A stretch of DNA of 64,000 nt from Diabrotica undecimpunctata (Eukaryota; Arthropoda; Insecta; Coleoptera; Chrysomelidae). Within the stretch, counting starts at the first letter, position 1. Every line of letters begins with the position of its first letter. The stretch is from assembly GCF_040954645.1 (NCBI RefSeq), contig NC_092806.1, positions 4,340,001-4,404,000 of the forward strand, read 5' to 3'. Shown one piece after another: positions 1 through 11,905 of this stretch. Position numbers and translations under genes: made by a program. The notes under the pieces are model-generated. The model saw nothing but the letters and a program-made list of their open reading frames with translations. It was not told the DNA's origin and searched no databases.

Positions 1-262
1 ATTGGTATTTTTCTCTGGGTTCAGCAGTTCCTCAAAGTATTCTGCCCACCTCTCTAGTTTTCTTGTTAACTCATCTATTAGCATCCCTTCTTTATTCCTG
101 CAGTAGCATGCGATTCCGGGACCTGTAGCTTTATTAACTGTGACTTCTTGGTAAAAATTCTTTATCTCTTTGTTTATTATAACAAAGTTTCTTTCTTTCT
201 TTTTTCTGGAGGTTAGTTTGGCTTGTTTCTTTGCTGCTTCATAACGTTTCCACGTTTCTGTT
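1..262 (-). pseudogene. RTE-like LINE fragment (endonuclease-RT linker)
   Basis: Read on the minus strand, this stretch is open and gives a basic lysine-rich segment followed by ERWAEYFEELLNPE. That motif is typical of the spacer between endonuclease and reverse transcriptase in insect RTE-like LINEs. The fragment runs off the left edge, so the RT core would lie outside the window. No endonuclease residues are visible. Dead LINE copy; the exact family is not determined. Confidence 0.75.
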
Positions 263-1199
263 GTATTTGTATATTTATTTGTATTTTAGCTTTTCTTCTA
301 TCTTCTAAATCCCTTTTATAATAAAATTAGATAAAAGTTTTAACTCTTGTGGGAGAATGACTAACCTACCAAACGAAAAAAAGCTTTTCTCATAGTCAGG
401 CCTAATGTTTTCCTTGATGGCGATATAATTTAAATCATCACAAGAAATAGTATTTTTAATAATAAAGCTGTTTTATTTTTTATTTTAGTGCTTTTATTTT
501 TAGTATTTTAGTGCTTTTGCTAGTATATATTTTTTTAAATATACCAATACACGTATACATAAATATATAATTGTTAAATAATCCTGTTTTTAAATAAACT
601 CATAAACACATCTATAAATTAATTTATAAATAAAACAAAAATAGCGTGTTTTTGTCACCACGGTCATAACTGACGTGTTTTTACACGTTTGAAATATATA
701 AACTTTTTGACAGCCAAGGTAAATAGCATGAATTTTCAACATAATTAGAAACATAAGAAATGGTACATTATTAAGGCACAAGACAAATGCTAATCAACAA
801 TCTAAAAATATAGCGTAAACTGCATATTATGTTTGTCTACAAAGTACGCAAATTTTTGGTGGATTTCCAAAAAATAATTGTGTACATTTCCAGTACAGTG
901 CATGTACACAATTTAGAACGTTAAATGTCAGGGTGGATGTCGAACTTTATTTTTGTTTTATTAACGTTAGTTTGTGGGTATCATACCTCTGCGTATGGCA
1001 GACTTCAAATAATATACTTACAGCGCTACAGGCCAATTTGTTCCGATCATTTACTTTTTCTCTTCAATTTCTCACGCTTATTTCTGACAAATCGTGCTTT
1101 ACTGCTTTCAACCATCCCCCCTTCATTTTTTCCTTTTTCCCCCTCCTTCAATATTGTTGTAACATTTCGGTTCTCTGACATTCGTATAATATAACCAAG
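263..1199. other. AT-rich stretch, no gene recognised
   Basis: Short open frames here are hydrophobic and low in complexity, with no motif I know. No clear repeat structure beyond T- and A-rich runs was seen. Confidence 0.5.
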
Positions 1200-1445
1200 A
1201 CATCCTAATCTTTAATGTATTTTTATCGTAATTATTGGCTTTTTATACATCCTCATTATTTTTTTAGTTGTTCGTCTTCTTCAGATATTCTCTACTGTCT
1301 GTATTCCTACCGAAATTTTTCTAAGTGCCTTTCTTTCCCACATGTCTATTTTCTTCTCTTCTTGAAGGTTTATAATATACATTTCGAGGGCTGCATCATC
1401 GTGGGTCTGATTACTGTCTCGTAGACTCGCAGTTTAGCTACTCTT
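1200..1445 (-). pseudogene. RTE-like RT thumb remnant
   Basis: The minus strand reads RVYETVIRPTMM, then a frame-broken basic stretch resembling the ...ERKILRK region, then an ISEEDEQLKK-like piece. This is the post-palm region of RTE-type reverse transcriptases (usual form: VYKTVIRPxxxYG-E-W). Stops and frameshifts are frequent. It meets a plus-strand RT fragment head to head near 1445, so at least two separate insertions are present. Confidence 0.55.
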
Positions 1446-1479
1446 GACACATTTTTTGCTTTCAGTATTGAATTTAGTG

Positions 1480-2330
1480 TAGCGGTGAAGAGAATTGAAA
1501 AACGGGAGAGATGAGTATGGAGAAGTAGTATTTGGAAAGAGTAAAGCTATCAGCAAAGAAGTAATCAGAGAGGGAGAGCTGACAAAAACAATTATTAAAA
1601 GTTCAACACAAAGGATACGCGGACGATCTAGCGTTGGTGGTACGTGACAAACAAAAACTAGGAGAAACACTTCTTACGTTGATAATAAAATCAAAGAACA
1701 GAGGACTAATAATCAATCAGAAAAAAATATGTTAGCAGAATAACAGAAATAAAAATCGATGAGAATAAATCGGTTACTTTAAATACTTGGGGGTATTAGT
1801 GGATGGCAAAAATGTAAGGTGTGCATAAATAAGCGAAATAATTAAAGCGGAGTACGGGGTGTATTGGAAATATCACTGACTACTTAAGAACAAAAATCTG
1901 AGCAAAAATATAAAGCCAAAAAAAATATAAGCAGCAATTAGACCGGTGATAGCATATGGAGCGGAAGTAATGTGGCTTACGAAAAAAGATGAAGAAAAAC
2001 TGTAGAATATAGAAGACTGATGAACCATGAAATAATATATATACCCGAAGGAAAAGACATAGTAAAATTTATTAAAGCACAAAGACTGATATAGTTTGGA
2101 TACACAGAAAGAAGAGAAGAAGGCGCACTTATAAGGAGGATAACGAACTATAAACCAGTACTTAGAGGAAGACCAAAAATAAGATGGAAAGACCGACTAC
2201 TAGAGGATATATTAAAGGTAGAAATTGCAAACTGGAGAGAAAAGATTCAACACTAGAAAGAATGGTAGCAGAAAAAGAAACGGATGGATGGATCAATGGA
2301 TTAAAAAAGCTCATGGAACTGACCGACCTA
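1480..2330 (+). pseudogene. RTE-like LINE reverse transcriptase, 3' half
   Basis: A degenerate RT with the catalytic box YADD at 1616-1627 (KGYADDLALVV). It is followed by a YLGVLVDG-like palm/thumb motif, then IRPVIAYGAEVMWL near 1936-1980, then the basic C-terminal signature RGRPKIRWKDRL. Gene order from palm to C-terminal tail is intact, but several stops and frame changes make it non-functional. The part upstream of YADD is missing, as expected for a 5'-truncated LINE. Confidence is high for the class, lower for exact ends. Confidence 0.75.
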
Positions 2331-2344
2331 TAATCTACCTAGAC

Positions 2345-3165
2345 TCATCGGCCTATATATTGAATTTAGTGACCCTGCCGCTCTGCTCTTCTTTATTAAT
2401 CTTTAGTTTATTTCTTTTTCTTCTTTTCCCGTGTTCATTTTGGTTACTCCTAAGTATTCAAATTCTCTCACTTTTTATAACTATAGACAAGCCTTTGTCT
2501 CTTTCATTTTGATATATCTGCTATCATTTGATATGTCTCCTCTCATTCCCATATATTGGGTTTTGATAGGTTTATTTTTAGTCCGTATGTTTTAGATTCA
2601 TCTTCAAATTTCTAGAAATTTTTATTTCTCGCTAGTATTACCACATATTTGATCTTTTTACGATTTCTTCTATTACCTATTACGTTGAATAAATTCCTTG
2701 ATTGCGGATCCCTTTGTTTTAAACCTCTATTTACTATAAACTGCCTGAAAAAGCTTTATTCCATAGTACCGTATACCTCGTGTTCCTAGACGTCATTTTC
2801 GCAGGTCTTATAAGCTTTTCTGGTATTTCTAATGTTTTCATGGCCTCTTACAGCATTCTTCGGTTTATGAAGTCGTATTCATGTTTAAAATCGATAAATA
2901 ACATAATATGTAATCCTCAGTTTTGTTCGTATCTATGACATTAAATGAATTTAACATACTTTTTTCATCAATAGTGGTTTTTCCGGGTCAAAACCATCTC
3001 TTGTATTCTTCGACAACTTAGTTTTCATATTTCATTTTTATTTTCCTAATAATTTTTGCAAGTATTTTATAGACCACTTCTAATAGTGCTATACTTGCAT
3101 AGTTTTTGCATTTCGTTGTGTCGCCATTTCCTTCTTCCTTTGCCAAACTGCTAACATTAAGCCGA
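2345..3165 (-). pseudogene. RTE-like LINE RT fragment
   Basis: On the minus strand 2857-2904 reads LFIDFKHEYDFINRR, the first catalytic aspartate block (motif A) of RTE-type reverse transcriptases. It is followed by a typical LWEAMKTLEIPEKLIR-like continuation broken by one stop. Flanking sequence on both sides resembles more of the same RT but carries many stops. It is oriented against the preceding fragment, so it is a separate insertion. Confidence 0.7.
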
Positions 3166-3849
3166 TAAAAGTTCACGCCAAAACGGAGAAAATATTTTAA
3201 TTTTTATCTTATTTTACGCAAATCATATTTACATATTTTCGGTAGGTAGTCTCTGCTTTTTTCAGTACAGTGCATTGTTAGTTTAGGCCTTTTGCCAATG
3301 AACCTTTTGCAATGGACCTTTGAGTTTTGATGATGATTACCTCTTCTATAATTTGTTTGCTGTCCATCCAGACATCTATTTAGGTTATTTTGCTAAAGAT
3401 ATTTCCAACCAACATAGAAAAACGGAGAATTGTCCAAAGAAAATAGAAAGGTATACAGTCCTAGAATTCTTGGAGGCAGCAAAAGAAGTAAGTGAATTCG
3501 CAATAAAATAAGAGAACAGGATTTAAATAGCAGGTGCATGTTAGCTGCCTTAAAAGGCACGCTACCACTTTATTGAAAGACAAGATGAAATATGCAGCAA
3601 ATAGATTATCTTTGATAATCTATAGATTTTTGAAGTTGCTTCCAAATAAGTTTTAAGTAAAATAATCATATGTTTTAAACCTACATATTTTACAATACCT
3701 ACCATAGCCTTCACCATTTCAAATATGATTATTAACATGAATTTAAAATTTGTTAAATGATTTATGAACCTCGAATCAAATTATGACGTATTACGAATAG
3801 CAGATTAAATTGTATTAAGTAACTGTATAGATAAGAAGGTAAAACTTAC
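3166..3849. other. No gene recognised
   Basis: A 63-codon open frame at 3320-3511 (plus) has no recognisable motif. This segment lies on the 3' side of the minus-strand exon at 3850-4000, so it would be intron of that gene if the exon is real. Confidence 0.45.
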
Positions 3850-4000
3850 CCCACTGCACCATTTTCTAACAGATGGGATTCCCTATCCAATACTTCCTGA
3901 ATGTTCTGTTGGGAATATAGACCAATCGGAGAATTAAACTGTTTATTTACCAGTCTTGCCATTTTGTCGCTAATAATCGACTTTCGTATCTAATCTACAC
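3850..4000 (-). CDS. Exon with ZM/DUF4749 motif, Zasp/PDLIM-type gene
   Basis: This is the only stretch that looks like a normal host-gene exon. The minus strand gives a possible ATG at 3960-3962, then 37 codons starting MARLVNKQFNSPIGLYS and ending ENGAVG plus two bases, then GG|GTAAGT, a consensus splice donor. A TTTGCAG acceptor precedes it at 4001. QFNSPIGLYS...NIQEVL matches the ZM motif (within DUF4749) of Zasp/LDB3/PDLIM proteins, which bind alpha-actinin at the muscle Z-disc. A stop lies in frame just upstream of the ATG, so this may be an alternative first coding exon, or the true acceptor lies further in. PDZ and LIM exons were not found. Family call firm, orthologue open. Confidence 0.82.
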
Positions 4001-4625
4001 CTGCAAATAAAATGAAATTATTGTAAATTTGGGTATTAATCAAAAAAATGGATTAAACAAAAACTTTACATATTTCCCTATTTTATAAATCTTGTCATTC
4101 TGCAGTTATTGATAACTATCTTTCCATCGATAAGCTTTTGAATTTTAGAGCTGGTACTCCAAACAAATTAAATATGACGTTTAGAGTACGGTTGGGTCTA
4201 TACTCGTACTCTTAACTGACTACTTATCTGATATGTGGTTATAGGGACAACTACCCGATAGAATAATTACGGGAAAAAATATTTGACTATCAGAGGTGTA
4301 GCAAACAAATATATTAGGGAAAGTCTAGTAGTGCCACTAATTAAGTTCAAACTTCGAGAGAATAGGTCAAGATGGTCGAAGATCGCCCAACAGCAAGAAT
4401 TATTGAGCAAAAAACAAAGAAACTGTAAGACTCTTAGATACATATCTGTAAACAACCATGTGGTGTGAGCCACTATAAAAACTTCTTTTGAAGAAATATA
4501 ATTAGGAAAGCCGACATTGTGTAACAGTGCAAGTAACGAAAATAAAAGAAAGGTAAATAAGAAAAGGAAAAGAAAAGTCAGTGGTTGACGTTCCAAATTA
4601 GAAAAACTTCAGAATTAGATATATT
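4001..4625. other. No gene recognised
   Basis: Upstream of the ZM exon. Short frames occur (for example 4283-4468 plus) but none carries a known motif. Probably intron or decayed repeat. Confidence 0.4.
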
Positions 4626-4638
4626 CCCATTCCTAGGG

Positions 4639-6540
4639 GCTATATAAATATTCCACCCTAGGTATATTCATAGACAATGGGGGAGCGTTTGATAAAAAAA
4701 CATTCCCAACCATTAGCCAAGAGCTCAATGTCATGAATGTTCCCCTAGCCGTAAACGAATGGATATTCGGTATGCTCTCTAATAGAGCAATACGCAAAAA
4801 TGTAGAAGACGTTTTTGTTAGAGGCATGGTTACGAGGGGGTGTCCACAAGAAGGGGTGCTATCACCATTCCTCTGGAACATAGTTCTAGATACCCTGGTT
4901 GACCAAATCAAGCGGTAAGTTTTAGAACACACCATGTGAGAGATTACAAGTTGCTCTTCTACTAAGAGAAACATGCTGCAAGGAACACTCACTATCTATA
5001 AATCCTAAGAAGATAGAAATGGTCCTCTTAACCAGAAAAAGAATAATCACGGGTTTATTACCTCAAAGATTCTAAACTACAGTCTAAACTTTTCTGACGA
5101 GGTGAAGTCTCTTGGTATTGTCCTTGACATGAAGTTAACATGGAACTCACAATTAGAGGGTAGAGCTAAAAGAGCATATTATATTGCCTATGAGCAATGT
5201 CGATGAAAAGTCGGACGCACCTGGGGACTTTCGCCCAGGCTGATAGACTGGGTCTACACTGCTGTCATAAGGTCAATGCTAACTTACGGAGCTATTGCTT
5301 GGCTACCGAAAGTGCTACAGGCAACAGCGATTCAAATTAAATCAAATTCACCGGATAGCTTCCATAAATATAACAGGTGCCATGAAAACAACACCAACTG
5401 CTGCAATGAAGTTGGTTATTGGCATCACTCCTACAGACATATATGTCAAAGAGGGGTGGCGCTGGTGACAATGATGCGACTGCACTCATCTGGTGCAAAC
5501 CTTGATGTAGGAATGGGACAATTGAGAATTCGTTTTTTGGGGGGGGGGCTGGAGGCGCTACCCCTGCTACGAGCAGGCTGCGACTCAAGTAACTTTGACA
5601 AACCGTACAAAATCGAAACAAGACAGTATAGGGAGAGAAACGTGGCAACTGCGTATTGCATATACACTGATGTCAGATCACAAAACCTAAGAATAAAGTG
5701 GGATATGGGCAAAAATACATAGCTCAGACAGAACTGGCTGGTATCTTCATAGCCGCAAAAGAAGTAACCCAAAAAAGTATAACCGGGAAAACTATAATAA
5801 TCTGCACAGACAGCAGACAAGCGCTACTAACCTTAAATAGACCACGTATCACCTCAGAGTTAGTAATGGAGTGTCCTGAGTCACTAACAAACGCTTCCGA
5901 TGATAACACCATCATATGAAGGTGGGGGAAAGGACACAATAGGACTAAAGGCAACCGCATTGCTGACCAATTGGCTAGAAAGGCGGCAGGCCTAAGACTC
6001 TTAGGACCTGAGGATCTTTTTGGTTGGTCAATTACAACAATCGCGGAAATTGTCAAATGTCACTCTCATACGCAAATCGCAAAAAGATGGGAAGAAGGGC
6101 AAGGATGTAGACTTGCCAGGGTAACACTAAGTAACCTTGAAAAGTCAGCATCAAAAGAGTACTTGGAAATGACTAGGAAAAAATTTAAACTAGACAGTTG
6201 GTTTTTTAACTGGTCATTGTGAACTAAACAAACACCTTCACACACTGGGGCTAGTAGACACACTTCTATGCAGGAAGTGTGAACGAGAAGACGATACTGT
6301 AGAGCATGTCTTATGGGAAAGCCCGGATTTATCATTAATACGAGAGTACGCGTTCGGCGATTCGTGGCGCACATCTTCCCACATAAGGGAGATGTCCCCT
6401 GGTGACTTGTCCACCTTCCTAGAATTGGCAGGATGGACAATGAGCTAAGGACGACAGCTTCCTGGGAGGATGCACAGTAGGTGAATTGTGGCCTAAGTGC
6501 TATAGAACTTAACTCGCCCTTCCTAAACTAGACGGATAGC
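4639..6540 (+). mobile_element. LOA/R1-like LINE with RNase H, 5'-truncated
   Basis: A broken RT-RNase H polyprotein. RT motifs: FIDNGGAFDK (about 4667), then RGCPQEGVLSPFLWN (about 4840), then SLSINPKKIEMV and SLGIVLDMKLTW. The YADD region between them is deleted. RNase H follows: an ICTDSRQALLTL block near 5800 and GKGHNRTKGNRIADQLA near 5930. A C-terminal CRKCEREDDTVEHVLWESP zinc-knuckle-like segment lies near 6270. At least four frameshifts occur, and a run of ten G at 5539-5548 coincides with one. The 13-bp sequence CCCATTCCTAGGG is found exactly at 4626-4638 and 6541-6553 and looks like a target-site duplication. LOA versus R1/I clade is not settled. Confidence 0.8.
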
Positions 6541-6553
6541 CCCATTCCTAGGG

Positions 6554-7739
6554 ACGCCAAATTTAAAGTAACCATTAGTTGCTGTTGTATGCAGGCCATT
6601 TACAAGTTTAAAACAATTATTGTTTTCTTGTTTAGGAGTTTATACAAAAATTGGACCGCATGTTACCTTATTCAGATACAAACTGATGCAGTATCGGTAA
6701 ACATAGATAGTCCCAACTATAACTTCAATCTAAAATTATCTCAAAATAAGTTTTATTTGCTGTTTTCATTTTTGTAAACCTAAAGCTTTTTGTTTGTATT
6801 TAGATTATTCATACAAAAGATTGCTTTGATTGTTGAAAAAAAATGTTGGCTTTGAAACCAATAATACAGTAAGTAGTTACTATAAATATTACTCGTTACA
6901 GTAAGGTGAACAGACACAAGTGAATGGCAAAAATAAAAGTCTGTGACTCACATCTGCTGCATGATTACCATGATCTTAATTCAAGTGACTAATTGTTTTT
7001 GTACATCAAATTGCTTTGTACACCGACGATTTCTAGAACAGTTAATTATATTTATTTTAAAGATATTTGCTAAGATTTTTCAAGTAATAGAAATGACCTG
7101 TATTCTTTCTATTATTATAGAATACTGTACAATGGATTTGGAGGTGTATGAATCATTATTATATTTTTAAAATCATTTATTTTTTTCTATAATTACAATG
7201 TGGTGATCGTCAATGTCAACCAGATAATAAAAGAGATAGCCTACTTTTAGTAGTATTTTTTATTAGTTTATTTGTTTGTGTATTTTGAGTTTTTATAATT
7301 TATGTTTATGTTTTGTGTTTGTGTATTGTGTGTTGCGTATGTACTGTGTATAATTGTACATGATATATCTCCGATATTCTATTAATTCGCTATTGTTGGT
7401 ATATTCTTGCTGTTGACTTTTTCTTTCAGTATTTACAAGTGTCAGTGTAAACACCACAATAAAACACCACCCTTTACGAAGGACTCTAAGAGACACTAAC
7501 AGGGCTAAAATTAATTATTACAAGTCCGATCTCAAGTCAAATACGTGGCTTAAATATTGATCATTTTTTTACTTAATTAATGGCTTTGGATAACTTGATC
7601 TATTCAGCAACGATAATGTATTTGACTACTTGAATTTTTTAATGATGTATTGGCCTAATGCATTTAACAAAATAGTACTTTGCCTAGAGGTAAATTCAAA
7701 ACATATTGTAAACATCAGTACGCCGCAATACTGAATTGG
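6554..7739. other. No gene recognised
   Basis: AT-rich sequence with short open frames (6589-6777 and 6943-7170 plus, 7293-7496 minus) that lack known motifs. No inverted or tandem repeat was noticed. Confidence 0.4.
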
Positions 7740-8011
7740 TTACTCTGTATTTAACTGAAAATATAGTTAGACACCGAATAAGATGGGCAGGTCACGTGGT
7801 ACGATCAAAGGATGACAGAGTGTTAAAGACAAAGACAGTGTTTTTTTTAAAGACCAGATAGTAGAAGATCAGTAAGCCGACCGAGAAAAAGATGGAAGAA
7901 TGACGTTGAAGCCGATTTATCTAAAACTGGGGTACAACAATGGGAAATAGAAGCGCAAGATCGTAGCGGATGGAGGGCGATAGGGATAGTGCAGTGAAGA
8001 AGAAGAAGAAA
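7740..8011 (+). pseudogene. RTE-like LINE C-terminal tail
   Basis: Plus strand reads HRIRWAGHVVRSKDD, then RRSVSRPRKRWKNDVE and GVQQWEIEAQDRSGW. This is the basic C-terminal block that ends RTE-like ORFs (usual form: GRPRxRWxDDV...W...A.DR..W). It finishes in a short (GAA)n tail at about 7995-8010, the usual 3' end of these elements. Only the last 80 or so codons are present, so it is strongly 5'-truncated. Confidence 0.75.
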
Positions 8012-8464
8012 CATCAGTATCACAAGAATCAGTAGATTGGACATAGAGAAACCGTACTTTCGTTCGTTGTATTCATGGCCCTAACCAACTTAAAGTGAAT
8101 ATTTAGTACCAATAAGTGATTACATAATATAGGGATACTTTTCACGCTGAGGTGCCTTTCATATCATTTATTAGAACACAAGACAGGCAACGGCTAGGAG
8201 GTAAATATATACCATAAGGATAGACAGAGGGAACAAAGCTAGATTTATACATTCACATTATAGATTCCTTTCAAAATTTTTCTTTTAGTCCTTTTTAGAT
8301 ATCCTCAAAAAAATTGGTTAAGCCTAATATTACGACGAGAGATATGTAAAATAGAAGATTGACTCCAAGGAAGAGGTATTTGTTCTTTTATCAGAATAGA
8401 TACTTAAATAGCAGCATCAATATATATATGCACCCGAACATCCAATGATTGATATCGTCTATGT
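8012..8464. other. No gene recognised
   Basis: AT-rich sequence between two LINE fragments; nothing recognised. Confidence 0.4.
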
Positions 8465-9165
8465 TACCATTAAAATCGCAGAGTTCTGTTTCACTTCTTC
8501 TTTTCCTTCTTTTTCCTTCTTGTATGTAGGCTTTAAAGCCTATTTCTTCTTCAATATTAGCCTCCTAAATTGTTTAAATTATCGTTCCATCTTTTTCTTG
8601 GTCTGACAATATCTCTTCCTCCATTTGGTGACTTATCTCGTGCTATTCGTATTATCCTATCCTCTGCCATTCTACTAATGTGCTTGTTTCACTTCTGTTT
8701 CCGTTTTATCACCCATCCATTTAAATCTTCTATTATGCATGCTCTTCTTATGTTTTAGCTTATCTCCTTATCCAACAGATTTTTCCGTGATATTCGTCAA
8801 AGTATTTTCATCTCTATTGTTTCTAGCAGTCGTCTTGTTTTAGATGTATCAGGTCTTGTCTCCGTCGTGTATGTTAATGTAGGTCTAATTGCTGCTTTAT
8901 AAATTCTTGTTTTTGTGTCTTGTCTTAGGTTTTTGTTCTTCCAGATTGTGTTATTAAGAGATCCCGCCGCTTTACTTGCTTTTAAGCATTGTTGTCGTCT
9001 TTCTTCTTCAACATCTTCGTAACTAGTTATGTCTATTCCCAGATGTATAAATCTTGTTTCCTACTTTTTTATTTTTCCGTCAATTTCGATTTTACATCGT
9101 AGTGGGTATTTAGATGTTGTCATATCTTTGGTTTTTTCTGCTGATATATTATATTTCTTGGCTGT
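8465..9165 (-). pseudogene. RTE-like LINE, 5'-truncated copy (family X)
   Basis: The minus strand matches the C-terminal part of the longer copy at 49725-51310 almost throughout. It includes KTKDMTTSKYPLRCKIEIDG, a helix ending in RRQQCLKASKAAG-like sequence, and a tail close to GRPRKRWNDNL. The shared 3' end begins with a CTTCTTTTTCCTTCTTGTATGTAGG-like stretch on the plus strand. Multiple stops. The relation to the 50-kb copy is read directly from side-by-side sequence. Confidence 0.8.
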
Positions 9166-9249
9166 TAAACTTGTTTCACTTAAATTAAGTCTACAAAGAT
9201 AGGCTTTCACAGTAGTATGATTAACAAGGCATCTAACAAACATTGAATG

Positions 9250-10605
9250 AACTTTTTTGGGACGACTTCTTGCAGCAAAAGGTACAGTAGGTAAAACAGC
9301 ATGAATTTTTGTATAAAAGTTCTTACTGCTGTTACAGAAAGCATTCCATTCAATTTCTTAATTTTCTTTTAATTCTTGTTTACGCAGCGAGACTAAATCA
9401 CTTCTATTGATCGAACTAATTTCTAATCATTTTGAAGTTGCTTTTTTAGACTTTACCCAAATAAAAGCGACTGAATTTCTTTTAAGTATCTTTAGTTGAT
9501 TTTCTAAAATTTAAACGATAACACTGTTTTTGTATATATGTTCATGCGAATTATCTAAAGCAGACAACGCAGATTTTGAATCCGACACGATTACTATTTG
9601 TTGATCAGACATTTTCTTCTTAATAGTCCATTCCAGAGCTTGATATATTGCAAACAGTTCTGCGGAATAAATGGATCATTGTTGGTTTAATTTAAAAATA
9701 ATGTGTTCTTGATTGCTTTGGATACATATTGCACAACCAACTCCTAAAATGGATTTGACACATCTGTGAAAATATAAATGCTGCAGCTAAAGTTGAAGAA
9801 TTTTTGTTATGCGACCATTTTTCAACTAAGTTAGACACAGATATGTCAGATATTTTTTACAATAGGTAGGTTTGCTTATTACCTTGACATTAAGGGACAA
9901 ACTTTTTAGTTAAAAAAAGACGTCTTAAATGTAATGGAGGTTCCATACAGTCGGCTAATAGATTTTCAGTAGGTGTAGATTTAAGTGCACCTAAAACCAA
10001 ACGCAGAGCTTTGTACTGGATTCGCTCTAATTTTTTAAGTCTAGTATTTGTAGCAGACCCATATAAAAAGCAAATATAATTAAGAATTAGCCTGGTTTAT
10101 GCCTTGGTATAAAACATTAGATTAACTTTAGGATCAGTGCCCCATTGGTGACGGTTAACTACCTTTAAAACAATTAGGCTTCTTTCGCATTTAATTAAAC
10201 AGTTTTTAATATGTTCTTCCCATGTTAATTTAGTATCAAGTGTGAGGCCGAGATAAGTATAGTGTTTTTGGACAGGTATAATAAGATTATCAATTCTAAT
10301 ACTGGATATATTCGGTAAGCGATGGCAAGTAAACAAGAGCACTGCAGATTTATTCGAAGTAAGTTCCAACCCTTGGTTAACAAAGAATTCTCTTGCATTG
10401 TCCATAATCCGTTTTATTGAATCAATACATTCCTGATGAAGAATTTTTCGAAGTATAAAGACAGAAATCATCGGCGTATTGTAAAATATTACAATTAATA
10501 CCCATACCATGTAGATCCATAGTATATAGATTAAACAACACAGGGCTAAGCACAGATCCCTACGGCAAACCTTGATAAACTAACCTTGGTAAATGTTGAT
10601 TATGT
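9250..10605 (-). pseudogene. I/jockey-like LINE: RT C-half plus RNase H
   Basis: Minus strand from 10605 downward: LPxGSVLSPVLFNLYT, then QYADDFCLYTS (YADD near 10465-10475), then a frame change into a 137-codon frame (10510-10097). That frame contains LELTSNKSAVLLFTCHR and YLGLTLDTKLTWEEHIK. Further on are LERIQYKALRLVLGALKSTP-like thumb sequence and an RNase H piece with SAELFAIYQALEW and IVIVSDSKSALSAL. RNase H places it in the I/jockey group rather than RTE. Broken by several frameshifts and stops; 5' part missing. Confidence 0.8.
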
Positions 10606-11629
10606 TGGCACAAATATTGCCTACACAAAAAAACTCACGACAACACAAAATTGGAAACAGAATAAAAGTTTCTAGTAAGAAATAATGACTTCGCTATATT
10701 GAATAATCTTAATTTAGAAAATATCTTTCTTTCCGCCGTTGGTAATTTGATTGGCAGTTACTTCAGTGGTTTTCAACTTCAAATCGGCCAAAAGGGTGAA
10801 ACGAACTATAGCAAATCTGCCGAATTCTCCAGAACTTGTATAATAGTCAATAAAAGATTAACTACAAGCCAATTTGCTGCATTACGACTCGTATACAGCA
10901 AACAGCCTGCAGATAAGATAAAAAATCTCTTCCAATTCTTGCTATTTGTTTCGAAAAGTGCTCCACTTATAGGTAATTTTTTTAAGAATAATTAATAAGT
11001 TACATTTTGTGGCCCAACCGGTATAGAAAACTTACTTTTTAAAAAAATCGTTAAATATAACTCTTGGCAACCTTTGATAGTTAAAAACATATGTATCTAT
11101 CATTTATATTGTCAGAAAGGAAGATCGCGAGAATTTTAAATTAACTCCACACAATGTTTGGATGTTAACTATTTGAATTAACCTCCACAGAAACAAAAAA
11201 TTCCTAGACGGCTTAAAATAATCTAGTTTGATTACATAAAACTGTTTTCGGATGTTTTGTTAAGGATCAATTTAGATTCTGTAAGAGTTTGTCTTAATTT
11301 ATGATAGAACACGATTTTAAGTAGATTTCATGATAAAGAAATTTTAGTTATAAACATTATATTCTAAAAATAATTTCATCTTTATTATTGTCGACAATAC
11401 TGTGTTATTGACATCTTCGTCTAATGTCTAAAATTTGATTTTAAGACAGAAATATCCATATTCTTCATCCAAAAAAACATATAAAATTAAGCAACCAGAG
11501 ATATTAGAATATAAAAAAGAAAACTGACAATATCTATCAAGCTTTAATGAAGTTCGACAGACGATACAACAATTGGCTAACAACAAATGCCCAATTTACA
11601 GCTTAACCACACTGGTGAAATATTTTAAC
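10606..11629. other. No gene recognised; one unassigned ORF
   Basis: A 98-codon plus-strand frame at 10699-10995 has mixed, non-repetitive composition and codes for a sequence with no motif I know. The rest is AT-rich. The frame may be a piece of an unrecognised element. Confidence 0.4.
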
Positions 11630-11905
11630 ACCATGCCCAATTCCAAATCCCTTTACTCTACCTTTATAAAACTATCTATAAAACTATCTATTGTAGTCTC
11701 ATCACACCAATCGAAAGTATTTATTGTGAATTTGGTGAACTGTCCCTAGAAGACAGAAGACTTTATTTGTGTAGCATACGCCACAAAAATCAGGTCTAAC
11801 TGAAAAAACCCTAGTATTCAAAACTGTTTTACAGAAAATTTCCCAAATCTCTTCATAAATAAGCCAAGAACGGCCAAACCCTTATACGCAAGGATTAGTA
11901 GCTAC
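11630..11905 (+). pseudogene. I/jockey-like LINE, left part (RT thumb)
   Basis: Frame-broken plus-strand sequence reads TPIESIYCEFGELSLEDRR and then NKPRTAKPLYARISSYLK. This is the post-RT region that precedes RNase H in I/jockey-type LINEs (usual form: SIYxESGELPLxxRR). It stops abruptly near 11905 where an RTE-like element begins. The RNase H that should follow is found at 13788-14150, so the two parts belong to one interrupted element. Confidence 0.7.

Noticed and set aside
5276..5820. Frames of 148 and 124 codons inside the LOA-like element
   Set aside because: The 148-codon plus frame is in part the RT thumb in a shifted frame and the minus frame is antisense to RNase H; neither is an independent gene.
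10699..10995. 98-codon frame as a host gene
   Set aside because: No known domain, splice sites or relatives visible; left as unassigned.
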